A stretch of 43,514 bases of DNA from VGJW01 sp035286125 (lineage in GTDB: Bacteria > Cyanobacteriota > Sericytochromatia > S15B-MN24 > VGJW01), in assembly GCA_035286125.1 (NCBI GenBank), contig JAYKIS010000080.1, positions 1 through 43,514 on the forward strand. The letters are read 5' to 3'. The notes beneath the pieces were generated by a model. That model saw only the letters and a list, made by a program, of their open reading frames with translations, was not told the origin of the DNA and made no database searches. The position numbers were made by a program, and so were the translations under genes. Below are positions 16,061-24,736 of the stretch, in pieces. Numbering within the stretch: position 1 is the first letter of the stretch; every line of letters begins with the position of its first letter.

Positions 16061-17646
16061 CGGACGAGCCCCTGACCCCATCCGAGGCAGCCCCGACCCG
16101 CAAGCGTCGCAGTCGCGTCGTCGCGACGGAAACGACCGGGCCTGACACCCCTGTGGCCATCGCCGCCGATCGGTCCGACGTGCCGGGAGAGGTCCTGCCC
16201 ACGCGAACCCGGGCCACCCGGACGCGGCGCCGCCCGACGGCGCCCGCGCAGGAGGCAGCCGCGATCCCGGGCGTCGAGGCCCTTGCCCGGCCAACGGAGC
16301 CTGCAGGGGATCGGTCCGCCGCCGAGGAATCTTCCGACGGGCCCAGGCCTCGCATGCGTCGGCCTCGTAGCCGGCCCCGTCCGGAAACGGGCGTCCACGC
16401 AGCCCCCGAGGCTCCTCGTGATGCTGGGACCGTCACGTCCGAGCCCGAGTCGCCGGTAGAGGCACCTGCTGACCTGGACAACACCCACGCCGGTCGCGCA
16501 CGGCGACGGCGGCGGAGGCGCGCTCGGGCGCGGGGCGTTGCCGGCGAAACCGCTGTGCCCGGTATGTCGGCCGAAGCCTCCGAGGCCCTGGCCCGGGAAA
16601 TTGCGGGAACCCTGCAGGAACCCGGAGCGGATGGGACAGCCGCCGAGGGCGGAACATCGGCCACGGGCAGACGGCGCAGGGTACGCAAGCGCAGGCGTGG
16701 AAAGACAGCCGCGGCAGGCGCTGACGCCGATGGCACGACCGTCGAGCGTCCGCCCCAGCCGGCTCGCCCTCCCAAGCCCAGCCGCACGGAACGCAAGGGG
16801 CACAAGGTCAGTCTGGCGCGCCGGGCAGCCTCCATGGGTCTCGGCACGCGACGCTGGTCCGAACGCTGGACGGACTTTCTGGAGTACGTCGGACTTGGAC
16901 CGCGCCTGAAGCGCGGACTCGAGTACGCACGGCAGGGAGCCGTGCACGATGCGCGCATGGACCAGGACGGCGTCCTGACGGCCAAGGTCAAGGGGTCGCT
17001 GCCCGAACCCTACAAGGTGACCTTCGCCCTCGTCCACCTCGAGGATGAGGTTTGGAAGGCCACGCTGCGGGAGATGGCCGACAACGCCTGGTGGTCCACG
17101 GAGTTGCTGCGCGGAGAATTGCCCGACGACATCGACGCGGCCTTCGCGGCGGCAGGTGCTTCGCTGTACCCGACGGATGGACAGGAAGTGCTCGCGCAAT
17201 GCACCTGTCCGGACCTCTACAACCCGTGCAAGCATATCGCCGCCGTCTTCTACTGGCTGGCAGGCCAGTTCGACAAGGATCCCTTCATCCTGTTCCGGTT
17301 CCGCGGCAGGACCCGGGAGCAGGTGCTGCAGGCCCTGACGATCATCCGTTCCGGAGGCGATCCCGATGCCGAAACCGTCGAGGAACCCGTCATCGCCGAG
17401 GACGGTCCCCTCGAGCAGCGGCTGGAGGACTTCTGGACGCTCGGGACCGGTGCGGAGCGCCTGGTCCTGCAGACGGGCTTGCCCGCGCAAGGCGTCGGGA
17501 ACCACCTGATCCGCCTCGACCAGCCTGCAGGGTGGGAAGGCCGCATGGGCTTCATCCTGACGATGGGCTCCTACTATGCGGCCCTGGAACAGGCCGAGGA
17601 CCTCCGCCCCTACTTCGCCGCAGAAGGCCCCGGAGGGGCAACTTGA
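16057..17646 (+). CDS. SWIM zinc-finger protein with a long basic disordered N-terminus
   Basis: The protein has 529 residues. Residues 1-255 are low-complexity, rich in Arg, Ala, Pro and Thr, with repeated basic clusters (RTRATRTRRRP, RRRRRRARAR, RRRRVRKRRRGK type). The folded part starts near KGHKVSLARRAASMGL and carries a SWIM zinc finger, C382-x-C384-x6-C391-x-H393 (QCTCPDLYNPCKHIAAV), for binding nucleic acid or protein. Bacterial SWIM proteins of this type are commonly encoded next to SNF2 helicases, as here. The basic tail may contact nucleic acid. The stop TGA shares its last base with the ATG of the dehydrogenase gene, coupling the pair to the kynurenine genes. Confidence 0.88.
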   Translation: MTDEPLTPSEAAPTRKRRSRVVATETTGPDTPVAIAADRSDVPGEVLPTRTRATRTRRRPTAPAQEAAAIPGVEALARPTEPAGDRSAAEESSDGPRPRMRRPRSRPRPETGVHAAPEAPRDAGTVTSEPESPVEAPADLDNTHAGRARRRRRRRARARGVAGETAVPGMSAEASEALAREIAGTLQEPGADGTAAEGGTSATGRRRRVRKRRRGKTAAAGADADGTTVERPPQPARPPKPSRTERKGHKVSLARRAASMGLGTRRWSERWTDFLEYVGLGPRLKRGLEYARQGAVHDARMDQDGVLTAKVKGSLPEPYKVTFALVHLEDEVWKATLREMADNAWWSTELLRGELPDDIDAAFAAAGASLYPTDGQEVLAQCTCPDLYNPCKHIAAVFYWLAGQFDKDPFILFRFRGRTREQVLQALTIIRSGGDPDAETVEEPVIAEDGPLEQRLEDFWTLGTGAERLVLQTGLPAQGVGNHLIRLDQPAGWEGRMGFILTMGSYYAALEQAEDLRPYFAAEGPGGAT

Positions 17647-19133
17647 TGGTCATGCCCCCCGCGATCGTGCCCGCCGTGCGGCGCCACTTCATCGGTGGCC
17701 GATGGATCGAGGCGACGGGCGAAACGCGACCGTTGCGCAACCCGGCAACGGGCAAGGTCCATGGCCAACTCGCCCTGGGTGGCGAAGCCGAGGTCGAGGC
17801 CGCGGTTCGTGCCGCACGAGCCGCTCTTGAGGGTCCCTGGGGCCGGATGACGCTCGCCGCCCGCTGTGACCTGCTCGACAAGGTTGCCGATCGACTGCTC
17901 GAGCGCCTCGAGGATCTTGTAGCCGCCGAGGTCGGTGATACCGGCAAGCCGGCGCACGAAGCGCGGTCCTGGGAGTTACCTCGCGCTGCGGCCAACTTCC
18001 GGTCGTTTGCGGCACTGGCACGCGGCCGCGCGGACGAGGTGTTCCGCATGCGGTCCGCCGATGGCCTCGAGGTCATGAATACTGTCCTGCGCGCACCCAT
18101 CGGCATTGTCGGCCTGATCGTGCCGTGGAACCTTCCGCTGCTGCTGCTGACCTTCAAGGCGGCGCCGGCCCTCGCGATGGGCAATGTCATCATCGCCAAG
18201 CCCAGCGAAGAGACGCCCACGACGGCCTGCCTGCTGGCCGAGATCATGGCCGACGCCGGCCTGCCGGACGGCGTCTTCAATGTCGTCCACGGCCTCGGTG
18301 CCGGTGGCGCCGGCGAAGCTCTGGTGCGCCACCCCGAGGTCCGGGCCATCGCCTTCACCGGCGAGAGTGCGACAGGCCGGGCCATCATGGCCACCGCGTC
18401 CCACGGCCTCAAGGCCTTGTCCTTCGAGTTGGGCGGCAAGAACGCGGCCATCGTCCTGGAGGATGCCGACCTGGACGCGGCCGTGGCGGGCACGGCTCGC
18501 TCGGCCTTCCTCAACACCGGGCAAGTATGCCTGTGCACGGAACGCGTCTATGTGGCGAGGCCCCTCTACGAGACGTTCGTCGCGCGACTCGCGGAAGAAG
18601 CCGGGCGATGGGTTCCGGGGGATCCCTGGCAGGCCGGAACCCGGCTGGGTCCCGTCATCTCGGAAGGCCAGCGGGAACGCATCCGCCGGTATGCCGCACT
18701 TGCGGCCGAATCCGGTAACGTGCGCGCCGGCGGTGATGTACCCGTGGTGGCCGAGGGACTGGAAGGTGGCTGGTGGTTCGCCCCTACGGTCTGGACCGAC
18801 CTCGGGGAGGATCACCCGTGCGTCCGCGAGGAAGTCTTCGGCCCTGTCTGCCACGTGGCCCCGTTCGACACCGAGGATGAGGCGCTCCGAATGGCCAATG
18901 CCTCGCCCTATGGCCTCGCAGGCGTGGTCTGGACGCGTGACCTGGATCGCGCATTGCGCGTCAGCCGACGCCTCGAGGCCGGCTTGACGTGGGTCAACTC
19001 GTGGTACTTGCGTGACCTCAGGACGCCGTTCGGCGGTGTCAAGGCCTCGGGCATCGGGCGCGAAGGCGGGGTCTGGTCGCTCGATTTCTTCAGTGAGACA
19101 CGCACCATATGCATCCCGTGGGGTGAATCATGA
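17646..19133 (+). CDS. 2-aminomuconate 6-semialdehyde dehydrogenase
   Basis: The protein has 495 residues, MVMPPAIVPAVRRHFIGGRW onward, of the NAD(P)-dependent aldehyde dehydrogenase superfamily. The ATG at 17646 has a GGAGGGG sequence just upstream. Visible motifs are PWNLPLLL, FELGGKNAAIV with the catalytic Glu and NTGQVC with the nucleophile Cys (C295). RNPATGKVHGQ and FGGVKASGIGREGG are typical of the hydroxymuconic/aminomuconic semialdehyde dehydrogenases (AmnC/NbaE-like, ALDH8 group). It would oxidise the ACMSD product, 2-aminomuconate 6-semialdehyde, to 2-aminomuconate in the cytoplasm. The specific substrate follows from the surrounding ACMSD, deaminase and decarboxylase genes. Confidence 0.92.
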   Translation: MVMPPAIVPAVRRHFIGGRWIEATGETRPLRNPATGKVHGQLALGGEAEVEAAVRAARAALEGPWGRMTLAARCDLLDKVADRLLERLEDLVAAEVGDTGKPAHEARSWELPRAAANFRSFAALARGRADEVFRMRSADGLEVMNTVLRAPIGIVGLIVPWNLPLLLLTFKAAPALAMGNVIIAKPSEETPTTACLLAEIMADAGLPDGVFNVVHGLGAGGAGEALVRHPEVRAIAFTGESATGRAIMATASHGLKALSFELGGKNAAIVLEDADLDAAVAGTARSAFLNTGQVCLCTERVYVARPLYETFVARLAEEAGRWVPGDPWQAGTRLGPVISEGQRERIRRYAALAAESGNVRAGGDVPVVAEGLEGGWWFAPTVWTDLGEDHPCVREEVFGPVCHVAPFDTEDEALRMANASPYGLAGVVWTRDLDRALRVSRRLEAGLTWVNSWYLRDLRTPFGGVKASGIGREGGVWSLDFFSETRTICIPWGES

Positions 19134-19582
19134 CGGCCACCACGCGGCACGAAGGCCCGAACGGCACGGGCTTCATCCTCACCGAGGGAACGAGCACGCT
19201 GGCTCATTACCCCCATGCACGCGCTGCAGGCGGCCTGCTCTGGGTCTCGGGCCTGTCCGCGCGACGTCCCGACCAGAGCATTCCAGGCGTCGTCCACGGC
19301 CCGGACGGCGTCTCCCGCGACTTCAAGGCACAGGCCGAAGGCGTACTCGACAACCTCGAGCGTGTGCTGGCTGCAGCCGGGGCCGGCCTGTCCCACGTCG
19401 TCGATGTCTTTGCGATGCTGGTCGATCTTGCCGACTACCCGGCCTTCAACGAAGCCTACAACCGCCGCTTCGATGCCAAGGGCGGCCCGACACGGACGAC
19501 GTGTGTCGTGCAGTCCTTGCCTCTTCCGGACCTGCTCATCGAACTCAAGGTCGTGGCCATCGATCCCGGAGCACGATCGTGA
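19130..19582 (+). CDS. 2-aminomuconate deaminase, RidA family
   Basis: The protein has 150 residues of the RidA/YjgF/YER057c fold. GGLLWVSGLSARRPD is the usual second strand, and PTRTTCVVQSLPLPDLLIEL contains the conserved Arg and Glu that handle imine or enamine substrates. It would hydrolyse 2-aminomuconate to 4-oxalocrotonate (2-oxo-3-hexenedioate) and ammonia, as AmnD/NbaF do. It overlaps the dehydrogenase by four bases (ATGA) and the hydratase by four (GTGA). The general RidA role, removing 2-aminoacrylate, is the alternative, but the pathway context strongly favours the deaminase. Confidence 0.9.
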   Translation: MTATTRHEGPNGTGFILTEGTSTLAHYPHARAAGGLLWVSGLSARRPDQSIPGVVHGPDGVSRDFKAQAEGVLDNLERVLAAAGAGLSHVVDVFAMLVDLADYPAFNEAYNRRFDAKGGPTRTTCVVQSLPLPDLLIELKVVAIDPGARS

Positions 19583-20418
19583 ACACCGCGACCGACAGGA
19601 CTGAGGGGATCGCGGAGGCACTGGCCGAAGCCGAGCGGCACGCCCGTCCCGTGTCGCCGCCGCGCGAGATGCTGCCGGGCCTGTCCATCGAAACGGCCTA
19701 CAGGATCCAGCAGGCAGGCATGGCCAGGCGCATCGGCAAGCTGCCTCACCTCAATGGCGTGGTGCCGACCCAACGCGATCATGCCCCGGTCGTGGTCGGG
19801 CACAAGGTCGGCGTCACCAGCCGTGCCGTCCAGCAATGGCTGGGCTTCGACCAACCCGACTTCGGTGTGCTGCTCGACAGCATGCGGATTCCTGCCGGTG
19901 TCCCCTGTCCGGGCTCCACCCTGATCCAGGCGCGCATCGAGGCCGAACTGGCCTTCGTGATGCGCACGGCATTGCCCAGGCAAGGTTGCACGCCGGCGGA
20001 TGTCCTGCGCGCCACGGCCTATGTGGTGCCTGCCCTCGAAGTCATCGATTCGCGGATCGCGGACTGGAACCTGACCATCGTCGACACCGTGGCCGACAAT
20101 GCAAGTTCGGCCTACTTCACCCTGGGCCTTGTGCCCATCGACCCCACGGGCCTCGACATGCGCCTGATGGGCATGACGCTGCAGCGCCAAGGCGAGGTCG
20201 TCGCGACCGGGGCAGGTGCCGCGTGCCTTGGTCATCCGGCTGAGGCCGTCGCCTGGCTGGCAAGGACACTCGGAGCGGCCGGCGTCGGCATCGAGGCCGG
20301 CCACATCGTCCTTTCCGGGGCCCTCGGGCCCGTGGTGCCCTTCCTGCCCGGGGACGTCGTCACCGCGACCCTGTCCGGCGTGGGCTCCGTGTCGTTGGCG
20401 CGAGAGGTCGCCCGATGA
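19579..20418 (+). CDS. 2-oxopent-4-enoate hydratase
   Basis: The protein has 279 residues with a GTG start at 19579, overlapping the RidA stop. It belongs to the MhpD/fumarylacetoacetase-like superfamily. VVGHKVGVTSRAVQQWLGFD followed by QPDFGVLLDSMRI matches hydratases of meta-cleavage pathways (XylJ/DmpE/MhpD). Metal-binding acidic residues are in IEAELAFVM and VPALEVIDSRI. It adds water to 2-hydroxypenta-2,4-dienoate to give 4-hydroxy-2-oxovalerate. The next gene is a paralogue with the decarboxylase signature, and the two enzymes of this superfamily often act as a complex, which the ATGA overlap would favour. Confidence 0.88.
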   Translation: MNTATDRTEGIAEALAEAERHARPVSPPREMLPGLSIETAYRIQQAGMARRIGKLPHLNGVVPTQRDHAPVVVGHKVGVTSRAVQQWLGFDQPDFGVLLDSMRIPAGVPCPGSTLIQARIEAELAFVMRTALPRQGCTPADVLRATAYVVPALEVIDSRIADWNLTIVDTVADNASSAYFTLGLVPIDPTGLDMRLMGMTLQRQGEVVATGAGAACLGHPAEAVAWLARTLGAAGVGIEAGHIVLSGALGPVVPFLPGDVVTATLSGVGSVSLAREVAR

Positions 20419-21197
20419 CGAACGAACACGAAGGCTGGGCACGCCACCTCGAAGCGGCGCGGCAGTCAGGCACTCTGCTCGGCGCAGGCGACAGGCCGTG
20501 GACGGCACTTTCCGTCGCAGACGGCTATGCTGTCCAGTCTTGCGGTCTGGCCCACAGGCTAGCCGAGGGGGAACGCCTGGCGGGCTGGAAGATGGGCTTC
20601 ACCAGTCTGGCCAAGATGCGCCAGATGAACCTCGACGCCCCGATCGCGGGCTACCTGCTGGCGAGCATGGTCGTCCCGGAAGGAAGTCTGGACGTGACGG
20701 CCTACCAGCAACCCAAGGCTGAACCCGAAATCGTCCTGCGCCTGAAACATGACCCCGGTCCGACTCCCGACTTCCTCGAGGCCAGCCGCGCCATCGAGGC
20801 CGTCTGCCTGGGGCTCGAGATCCTGGACAGTCGCTACGCCGGCTACCAGTTTTCGCTGGGTGAGGTGCTCGCCGACAATACGTCCGCGGCGGGCTACGTC
20901 CTGGGGTCGCGCTGGCGTTCGCCTGACGCGCTGGACCTGGGCAACCTCGGCATCCTGATGTCGGTAGATGGTGTGCTCGTCGAGGCAGCAAGCAGCGCAG
21001 CCATCATGGACCATCCCGTCCGGGCCCTGATGGCCCTCGCACGCTTGCTCGACGCCCGCGGCAAACGGCTGGGTGCCGGACAGTTGGTCCTGACGGGGGG
21101 CATCACGGCCGCCCATCCGCTGCCGTCCGGTCACACCGTCGTTGTCGAAGCCCAGGATCTGGGCAGCATCACGCTGGCCACACGGACCGGAGCCTGA
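20415..21197 (+). CDS. 4-oxalocrotonate (2-oxo-3-hexenedioate) decarboxylase
   Basis: The protein has 260 residues and is a paralogue of the preceding hydratase. Its GWKMGFTSLAKMRQMNLDAP motif, with TSLAKM in place of TSRAVQ, matches decarboxylases such as XylI/DmpH/AmnE rather than hydratases. Metal ligands lie in KAEPEIVLRL and CLGLEILDSRYAGYQFSL. It removes CO2 from 4-oxalocrotonate to give 2-hydroxypenta-2,4-dienoate, the substrate of the hydratase. The two genes overlap by four bases. Which paralogue does which step is assigned from these motifs; swapping is unlikely. Confidence 0.88.
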   Translation: MTNEHEGWARHLEAARQSGTLLGAGDRPWTALSVADGYAVQSCGLAHRLAEGERLAGWKMGFTSLAKMRQMNLDAPIAGYLLASMVVPEGSLDVTAYQQPKAEPEIVLRLKHDPGPTPDFLEASRAIEAVCLGLEILDSRYAGYQFSLGEVLADNTSAAGYVLGSRWRSPDALDLGNLGILMSVDGVLVEAASSAAIMDHPVRALMALARLLDARGKRLGAGQLVLTGGITAAHPLPSGHTVVVEAQDLGSITLATRTGA

Positions 21198-21203
21198 ACC
21201 GCC

Positions 21204-21731
21204 ATGTTCCCGCCCTTCACACCCGTCAACCTGCAGGACTGGCTGACGGCCCACCGGGACCAACTCAAGCCTCCGGTCGGCAACAAATGCCTGTACCAGG
21301 GCGAGGATCTCATCGTCATGGCGGTGGGTGGTCCCAATGCCCGCAAGGATTACCATATCGACCCCTACGAGGAGTACTTCCATCAACTGGAGGGGGATCT
21401 GCTCCTCAAGTTGCTGGTTGACGACAAGCCCGTCGAGGTCCGGGTACGCGAAGGCGAGACATTGCTGCTGCCACGACGCGTCCCCCATTCGCCACGTCGC
21501 GGCCCGGGCACGTTGGGCATCGTGATCGAAAGGCCCCGCCAGCCTCAGGACCAGGATGGCTTCCTCTGGGCTTGCGAGGCGTGCGGCCACAAGTTGCACG
21601 AGGTCACCTTGCCCGTTTCCGACCTGGAGACCCAGCTCAAGGAGGCCTTCGCCACCTACTGGAGCGGCGATCCGGCCCTGCGGACGTGCGGTTCCTGCGG
21701 CACGGTGATGGAGCCCCCGCCCACCCCATGA
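21204..21731 (+). CDS. nbaC: 3-hydroxyanthranilate 3,4-dioxygenase
   Basis: The protein has 175 residues and the cupin fold. Iron ligands H51 and E57 (DYHIDPYEEYFHQLEGD) and H95 (RRVPHSP) sit at the same positions as in the characterised Cupriavidus enzyme. The C-terminal pair CEACG...CGSCG is the rubredoxin-like metal site of the bacterial enzymes. It opens the ring of 3-hydroxyanthranilate with O2 to give 2-amino-3-carboxymuconate 6-semialdehyde. The gene is six bases after the decarboxylase and overlaps the ACMSD gene (ATGA), which consumes its unstable product. Confidence 0.96.
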   Translation: MFPPFTPVNLQDWLTAHRDQLKPPVGNKCLYQGEDLIVMAVGGPNARKDYHIDPYEEYFHQLEGDLLLKLLVDDKPVEVRVREGETLLLPRRVPHSPRRGPGTLGIVIERPRQPQDQDGFLWACEACGHKLHEVTLPVSDLETQLKEAFATYWSGDPALRTCGSCGTVMEPPPTP

Positions 21732-22726
21732 TTGTCGACGTCCATACCCACGTCCTGCCTCGCACCTGGCCCGACATGGCGGATCGTTGGGGCGCCGGCC
21801 CGTGGCCCTCCCTAGTTCACGGGGCGATGGGGTGCACGAAGCTGATGGTGGGCGATCGACCGCTCAGGGACGTGGATGCAAGACTCTGGGACATGCCGAC
21901 GCGATTGGCCGCGATGGATGAGGCCGGCATCGATTGCCACGTGCTTTCCACCGTACCGGTGATGTTCAGCTATTGGGCCCCCGGAAAGGCCGCTGCCGAC
22001 CTCGGGCGCCTGCTCAACGATCACGTGGCTGACTGGGTCCGGGAGCGTCCTGATCGCTTTTTCGGCCTCGGAACCTTGCCGATGCAGGCACCCGATCTGG
22101 CTGTGGCCGAGTTGGAGCGTTGCGTGCGGGAATTGGGGCTCCGGGGCGTGCAGTTGGGCACGCATGTGCTCGGCCGAAACTGGGACGATCCGGCGCTGGA
22201 GTCCGTACTCGCCGCGGCCGCGGAGCTGGATGCGGCCGTCTTCATCCATCCCTGGGACATGATGGCTTCCGAGCGCATGCCCGCCTGGTTCGCCCCTTGG
22301 CTGGTCGGCATGCCTGCCGAGACAGCCCTTGCTGCCGGCAGCCTGATGTTCGGGGGCGTCCTCGACCGCCATCCCGCCCTTCGTATCGGCCTCGCCCACG
22401 GTGGCGGGGCTGTTCCCTACCTGCTCGGTCGTTTCGACCGAGGTTTCGCGGCGCGACCCGATCTGTGCGCAACACGGACGACGAACGCTCCCTCCACGCA
22501 ATGGACCCGATTCTGGGTCGACACGCTGGTCCAGGACGCGGCAAGCCTGCGGCTGCTGGCCGAGAAAAGCGGTCGGGACCGCCTGATGCTGGGCACCGAC
22601 TTTCCGTTCCCGCTCGGCGAGGCCGTGCCGGGAGAGGCCATCAGGCAGGCGTGGCCTGACCAGCCCGAACTGGGCAACCATCTGTTGGCCGAAAATGTCC
22701 GGACCTTCCTTGGGGTCACGTCGTGA
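21728..22726 (+). CDS. nbaD: 2-amino-3-carboxymuconate-6-semialdehyde decarboxylase (ACMSD)
   Basis: The protein has 332 residues of the amidohydrolase superfamily. Zinc ligands are H6 and H8 (VDVHTHVLP), H174 (FIHPWDMM) and D291 (LGTDFPFPLG), with H224 in GLAHGGGAVPY as the catalytic His. The positions fit the Pseudomonas ACMSD closely. It decarboxylates the dioxygenase product to 2-aminomuconate 6-semialdehyde, steering carbon away from quinolinate and NAD synthesis and into breakdown. The ATG at 21728 overlaps the upstream stop, and its own stop overlaps the next gene (GTGA). Confidence 0.96.
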   Translation: MIVDVHTHVLPRTWPDMADRWGAGPWPSLVHGAMGCTKLMVGDRPLRDVDARLWDMPTRLAAMDEAGIDCHVLSTVPVMFSYWAPGKAAADLGRLLNDHVADWVRERPDRFFGLGTLPMQAPDLAVAELERCVRELGLRGVQLGTHVLGRNWDDPALESVLAAAAELDAAVFIHPWDMMASERMPAWFAPWLVGMPAETALAAGSLMFGGVLDRHPALRIGLAHGGGAVPYLLGRFDRGFAARPDLCATRTTNAPSTQWTRFWVDTLVQDAASLRLLAEKSGRDRLMLGTDFPFPLGEAVPGEAIRQAWPDQPELGNHLLAENVRTFLGVTS

Positions 22727-23502
22727 GCGACCTGGACCTCCGGGCCGAGGTGTCGGGCCAGCCTTACGTCGTCCACCTCAAGGAGGCCCGCAAGCTGGCG
22801 TACGGCCTTGACTTCGAGACCCTCCAATCGGGAGCTTTCGGGCTTCCACGGGCCTCGGCCCAGGTCGTCCGTGCCGGTGCCTTCACAGGTGAGCCTGCCG
22901 AGGGCGGGTCGTGCCGATGCGAAATCCTGACCCTGATTCCTCACGCGCACGGCACCCACACGGAAGGAATCGGGCACCTCTCGGCCCGCCCCCTTCCCGT
23001 CCATGAGGACCTGACCGACGTTCTGGTACCGGCCACCCTCGTCACGCCCGCGGCCAGTCCTGCCGCCCCGGCGGGTGCCGTGACCCTCGAGGCGCTCAGG
23101 GCGGCATTGGCTCCGTGGCCAGCCGCGTGGCGCACGGCCGTCGTTCTCAGGCTCGCTGAACCCCGGGACACGCCCCGGGACTGGTCGGGTATGCCACGCC
23201 TGCATCTTGCGCCTGAAGCCGCGGGCTGGCTCCGCCTCGAGGGATGTCGCCACCTCGTGACCGACTTGCCCTCGCTTGAACCGGAATGGGATGGTGGCCA
23301 GCTGGCTGCCCATCGGGCGTTCTGGAACGTGGCGCCCGGGGTACTCCCCGACGAAGGGAGTTCGCGCACCATCACCGAGATGGCCCGGTTGCCCGCAGAT
23401 CTGCCCGATGGCATAGGGTTGCTCAACCTCCAGATAGCTCCCTTCGCGAGAGATGCCGCGCCAGCCCGGCCGGTCTGGCTTCCCGTTACCCCCCTTTTTT
23501 GA
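22723..23502 (+). CDS. cyclase-family protein, probable kynurenine formamidase
   Basis: The protein has 259 residues with a GTG start. It carries the cyclase/arylformamidase metal motif in HAHGTHTEGIGHLS, a variant of the HxGxHxDxPxH of KynB with Glu replacing Asp. The C-terminal half (HLVTDLPSLEPEWDGGQLAAHRAFWN...ITEMARLP) keeps the family pattern of an Asp/Ser loop followed by the His and Glu. In this cluster it most likely hydrolyses N-formylkynurenine to kynurenine and formate. It is not the standard 210-residue KynB but a longer divergent relative, so a different hydrolase activity is possible. It ends 13 bases before kynU. Confidence 0.72.
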   Translation: MSDLDLRAEVSGQPYVVHLKEARKLAYGLDFETLQSGAFGLPRASAQVVRAGAFTGEPAEGGSCRCEILTLIPHAHGTHTEGIGHLSARPLPVHEDLTDVLVPATLVTPAASPAAPAGAVTLEALRAALAPWPAAWRTAVVLRLAEPRDTPRDWSGMPRLHLAPEAAGWLRLEGCRHLVTDLPSLEPEWDGGQLAAHRAFWNVAPGVLPDEGSSRTITEMARLPADLPDGIGLLNLQIAPFARDAAPARPVWLPVTPLF

Positions 23503-23515
23503 ACAGAGCCCAGCC

Positions 23516-24736
23516 ATGACCGTACGTCCCAGCCTGCCCACGGGGCAGTTCCACGTGCCCCGCGATCCCGCAGGTCGCCCGAAGGCCTACCTGGCGGGTC
23601 ATTCGCTCGGCCTGCAACCCGTGACCACGGCAGAGGACATGGACGCCGAACTTGATCGCTGGGCGCGGGAGGGAGTGACCGGGCACTTCTCCACCCCTGA
23701 TCCCTGGTACGCCTTCCACGAGACGGTACAGGAGCCCTTGGCGAGGCTTGTAGGCGCTCAGCCTCACGAGGCCATCATGATGAACAGCCTGACGGCCAAC
23801 CTCCACCTGCTTTTCGCCTCGTTCTACAGGCCCCGTGGCAAGCGACGCCGAATCCTGTTCGAAGCCCACGCCTTCCCCTCGGACCGATTCGCGCTGGAGA
23901 CGCAGGTGCGATGGCACGGGGGCGATCCCGCGGTGGATCTGGTGCCGGTGCGCCCACGGCCGGGCGAGTCCCACTTCCGGCATGAGGACCTGGTGGCGTC
24001 CATCGCCCGTGAAGGCGAGCAACTGGCCATGGTCTGGCTTCCTGGCGTCGATTGGCTGACGGGCGAGGCGCTCGATCTCGCAGGCCTGACGCGGGCTGCT
24101 CACGACGTCGGGGCCATCGCCGGATTCGACCTGGCCCACGCAGCCGGCAACATACCATTAAAGCTGCATGACTCCAATGCTGACTTTGCAGTCTGGTGCA
24201 GTTACAAGTATCTCAACAGTGGACCAGGAAGCGTAGGGGGCGCCTTTGTCCACGAGCGTCACCATGGTCGGCGCGACTTGCTGCGCCTCGGCGGATGGTG
24301 GGGCCACGATCCGGCGACGCGATTCGCGGAAGAGCCACCATTCCAGCCCCAACCGGGCGTCGAAGGCTGGCAACTCAGCAACGCGCCAGTCCTCTCGATG
24401 GTCGCCGTTCGCGCGTCGCTGCGCATCTTCGACAGCGTGGGCATCGACCACCTCCACGACCGCGCAATCGTGCTGACAGACCACCTCCGCCAGGGACTCG
24501 AGAAGCTCGACAGACCGTGGATCCGTGTCCTGACGCCGGAAGACTCCGCGCGGCGCGGGGCCATGACCTGCCTCGCCCTCGGCGAGCGGGCCAGACCTGT
24601 CCACGTTGCTCTCGAGGAAGCCGGTATCGTCTGCGACCTGCGCGCCCCCGACGTGCTGCGTCTCGCGGCCGCCCCCCTTTACAATGAGGAGGCGGATCTC
24701 GACCGCTTCCTGGCGGTTCTGGAGCAACAGGCATGA
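23516..24736 (+). CDS. kynU: kynureninase
   Basis: The protein has 406 residues and is a fold-type I PLP enzyme. The PLP lysine is K231 in WCSYKYLNSGPG; the PLP Asp lies in AGFDLAHAAGN. GGWWGHDPATRF and WQLSNAPVLSMVAVRAS are typical kynureninase segments. It cleaves 3-hydroxykynurenine (or kynurenine) to 3-hydroxyanthranilate and alanine. I chose the ATG at 23516; an in-frame extension to 23453 overlaps the formamidase and adds a Pro-rich stretch. A short part around the active-site lysine (24152-24236) uses A/T-ending codons unlike the rest of the gene. The stop overlaps the KMO gene by four bases. Confidence 0.96.
   Translation: MTVRPSLPTGQFHVPRDPAGRPKAYLAGHSLGLQPVTTAEDMDAELDRWAREGVTGHFSTPDPWYAFHETVQEPLARLVGAQPHEAIMMNSLTANLHLLFASFYRPRGKRRRILFEAHAFPSDRFALETQVRWHGGDPAVDLVPVRPRPGESHFRHEDLVASIAREGEQLAMVWLPGVDWLTGEALDLAGLTRAAHDVGAIAGFDLAHAAGNIPLKLHDSNADFAVWCSYKYLNSGPGSVGGAFVHERHHGRRDLLRLGGWWGHDPATRFAEEPPFQPQPGVEGWQLSNAPVLSMVAVRASLRIFDSVGIDHLHDRAIVLTDHLRQGLEKLDRPWIRVLTPEDSARRGAMTCLALGERARPVHVALEEAGIVCDLRAPDVLRLAAAPLYNEEADLDRFLAVLEQQA

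Noticed and set aside
13733..16294. An 853-residue open frame on the minus strand across the helicase gene.
   Set aside because: Low-complexity translation without domains, fully inside a strong SNF2 helicase gene; an antisense shadow.
17052..17645. A longer N-terminal extension of the aldehyde dehydrogenase.
   Set aside because: It overlaps the SWIM protein gene in another frame and gives Arg/Gly-rich nonsense; the ATG at 17646 has a strong ribosome site.
22561..22580. Other occurrences of a GGTCGGGAC-like string (for example in the ACMSD and S9 genes).
   Set aside because: They are shorter than the 11-base loop motif, lie in coding sequence and are not in hairpin loops with the same promoter context.
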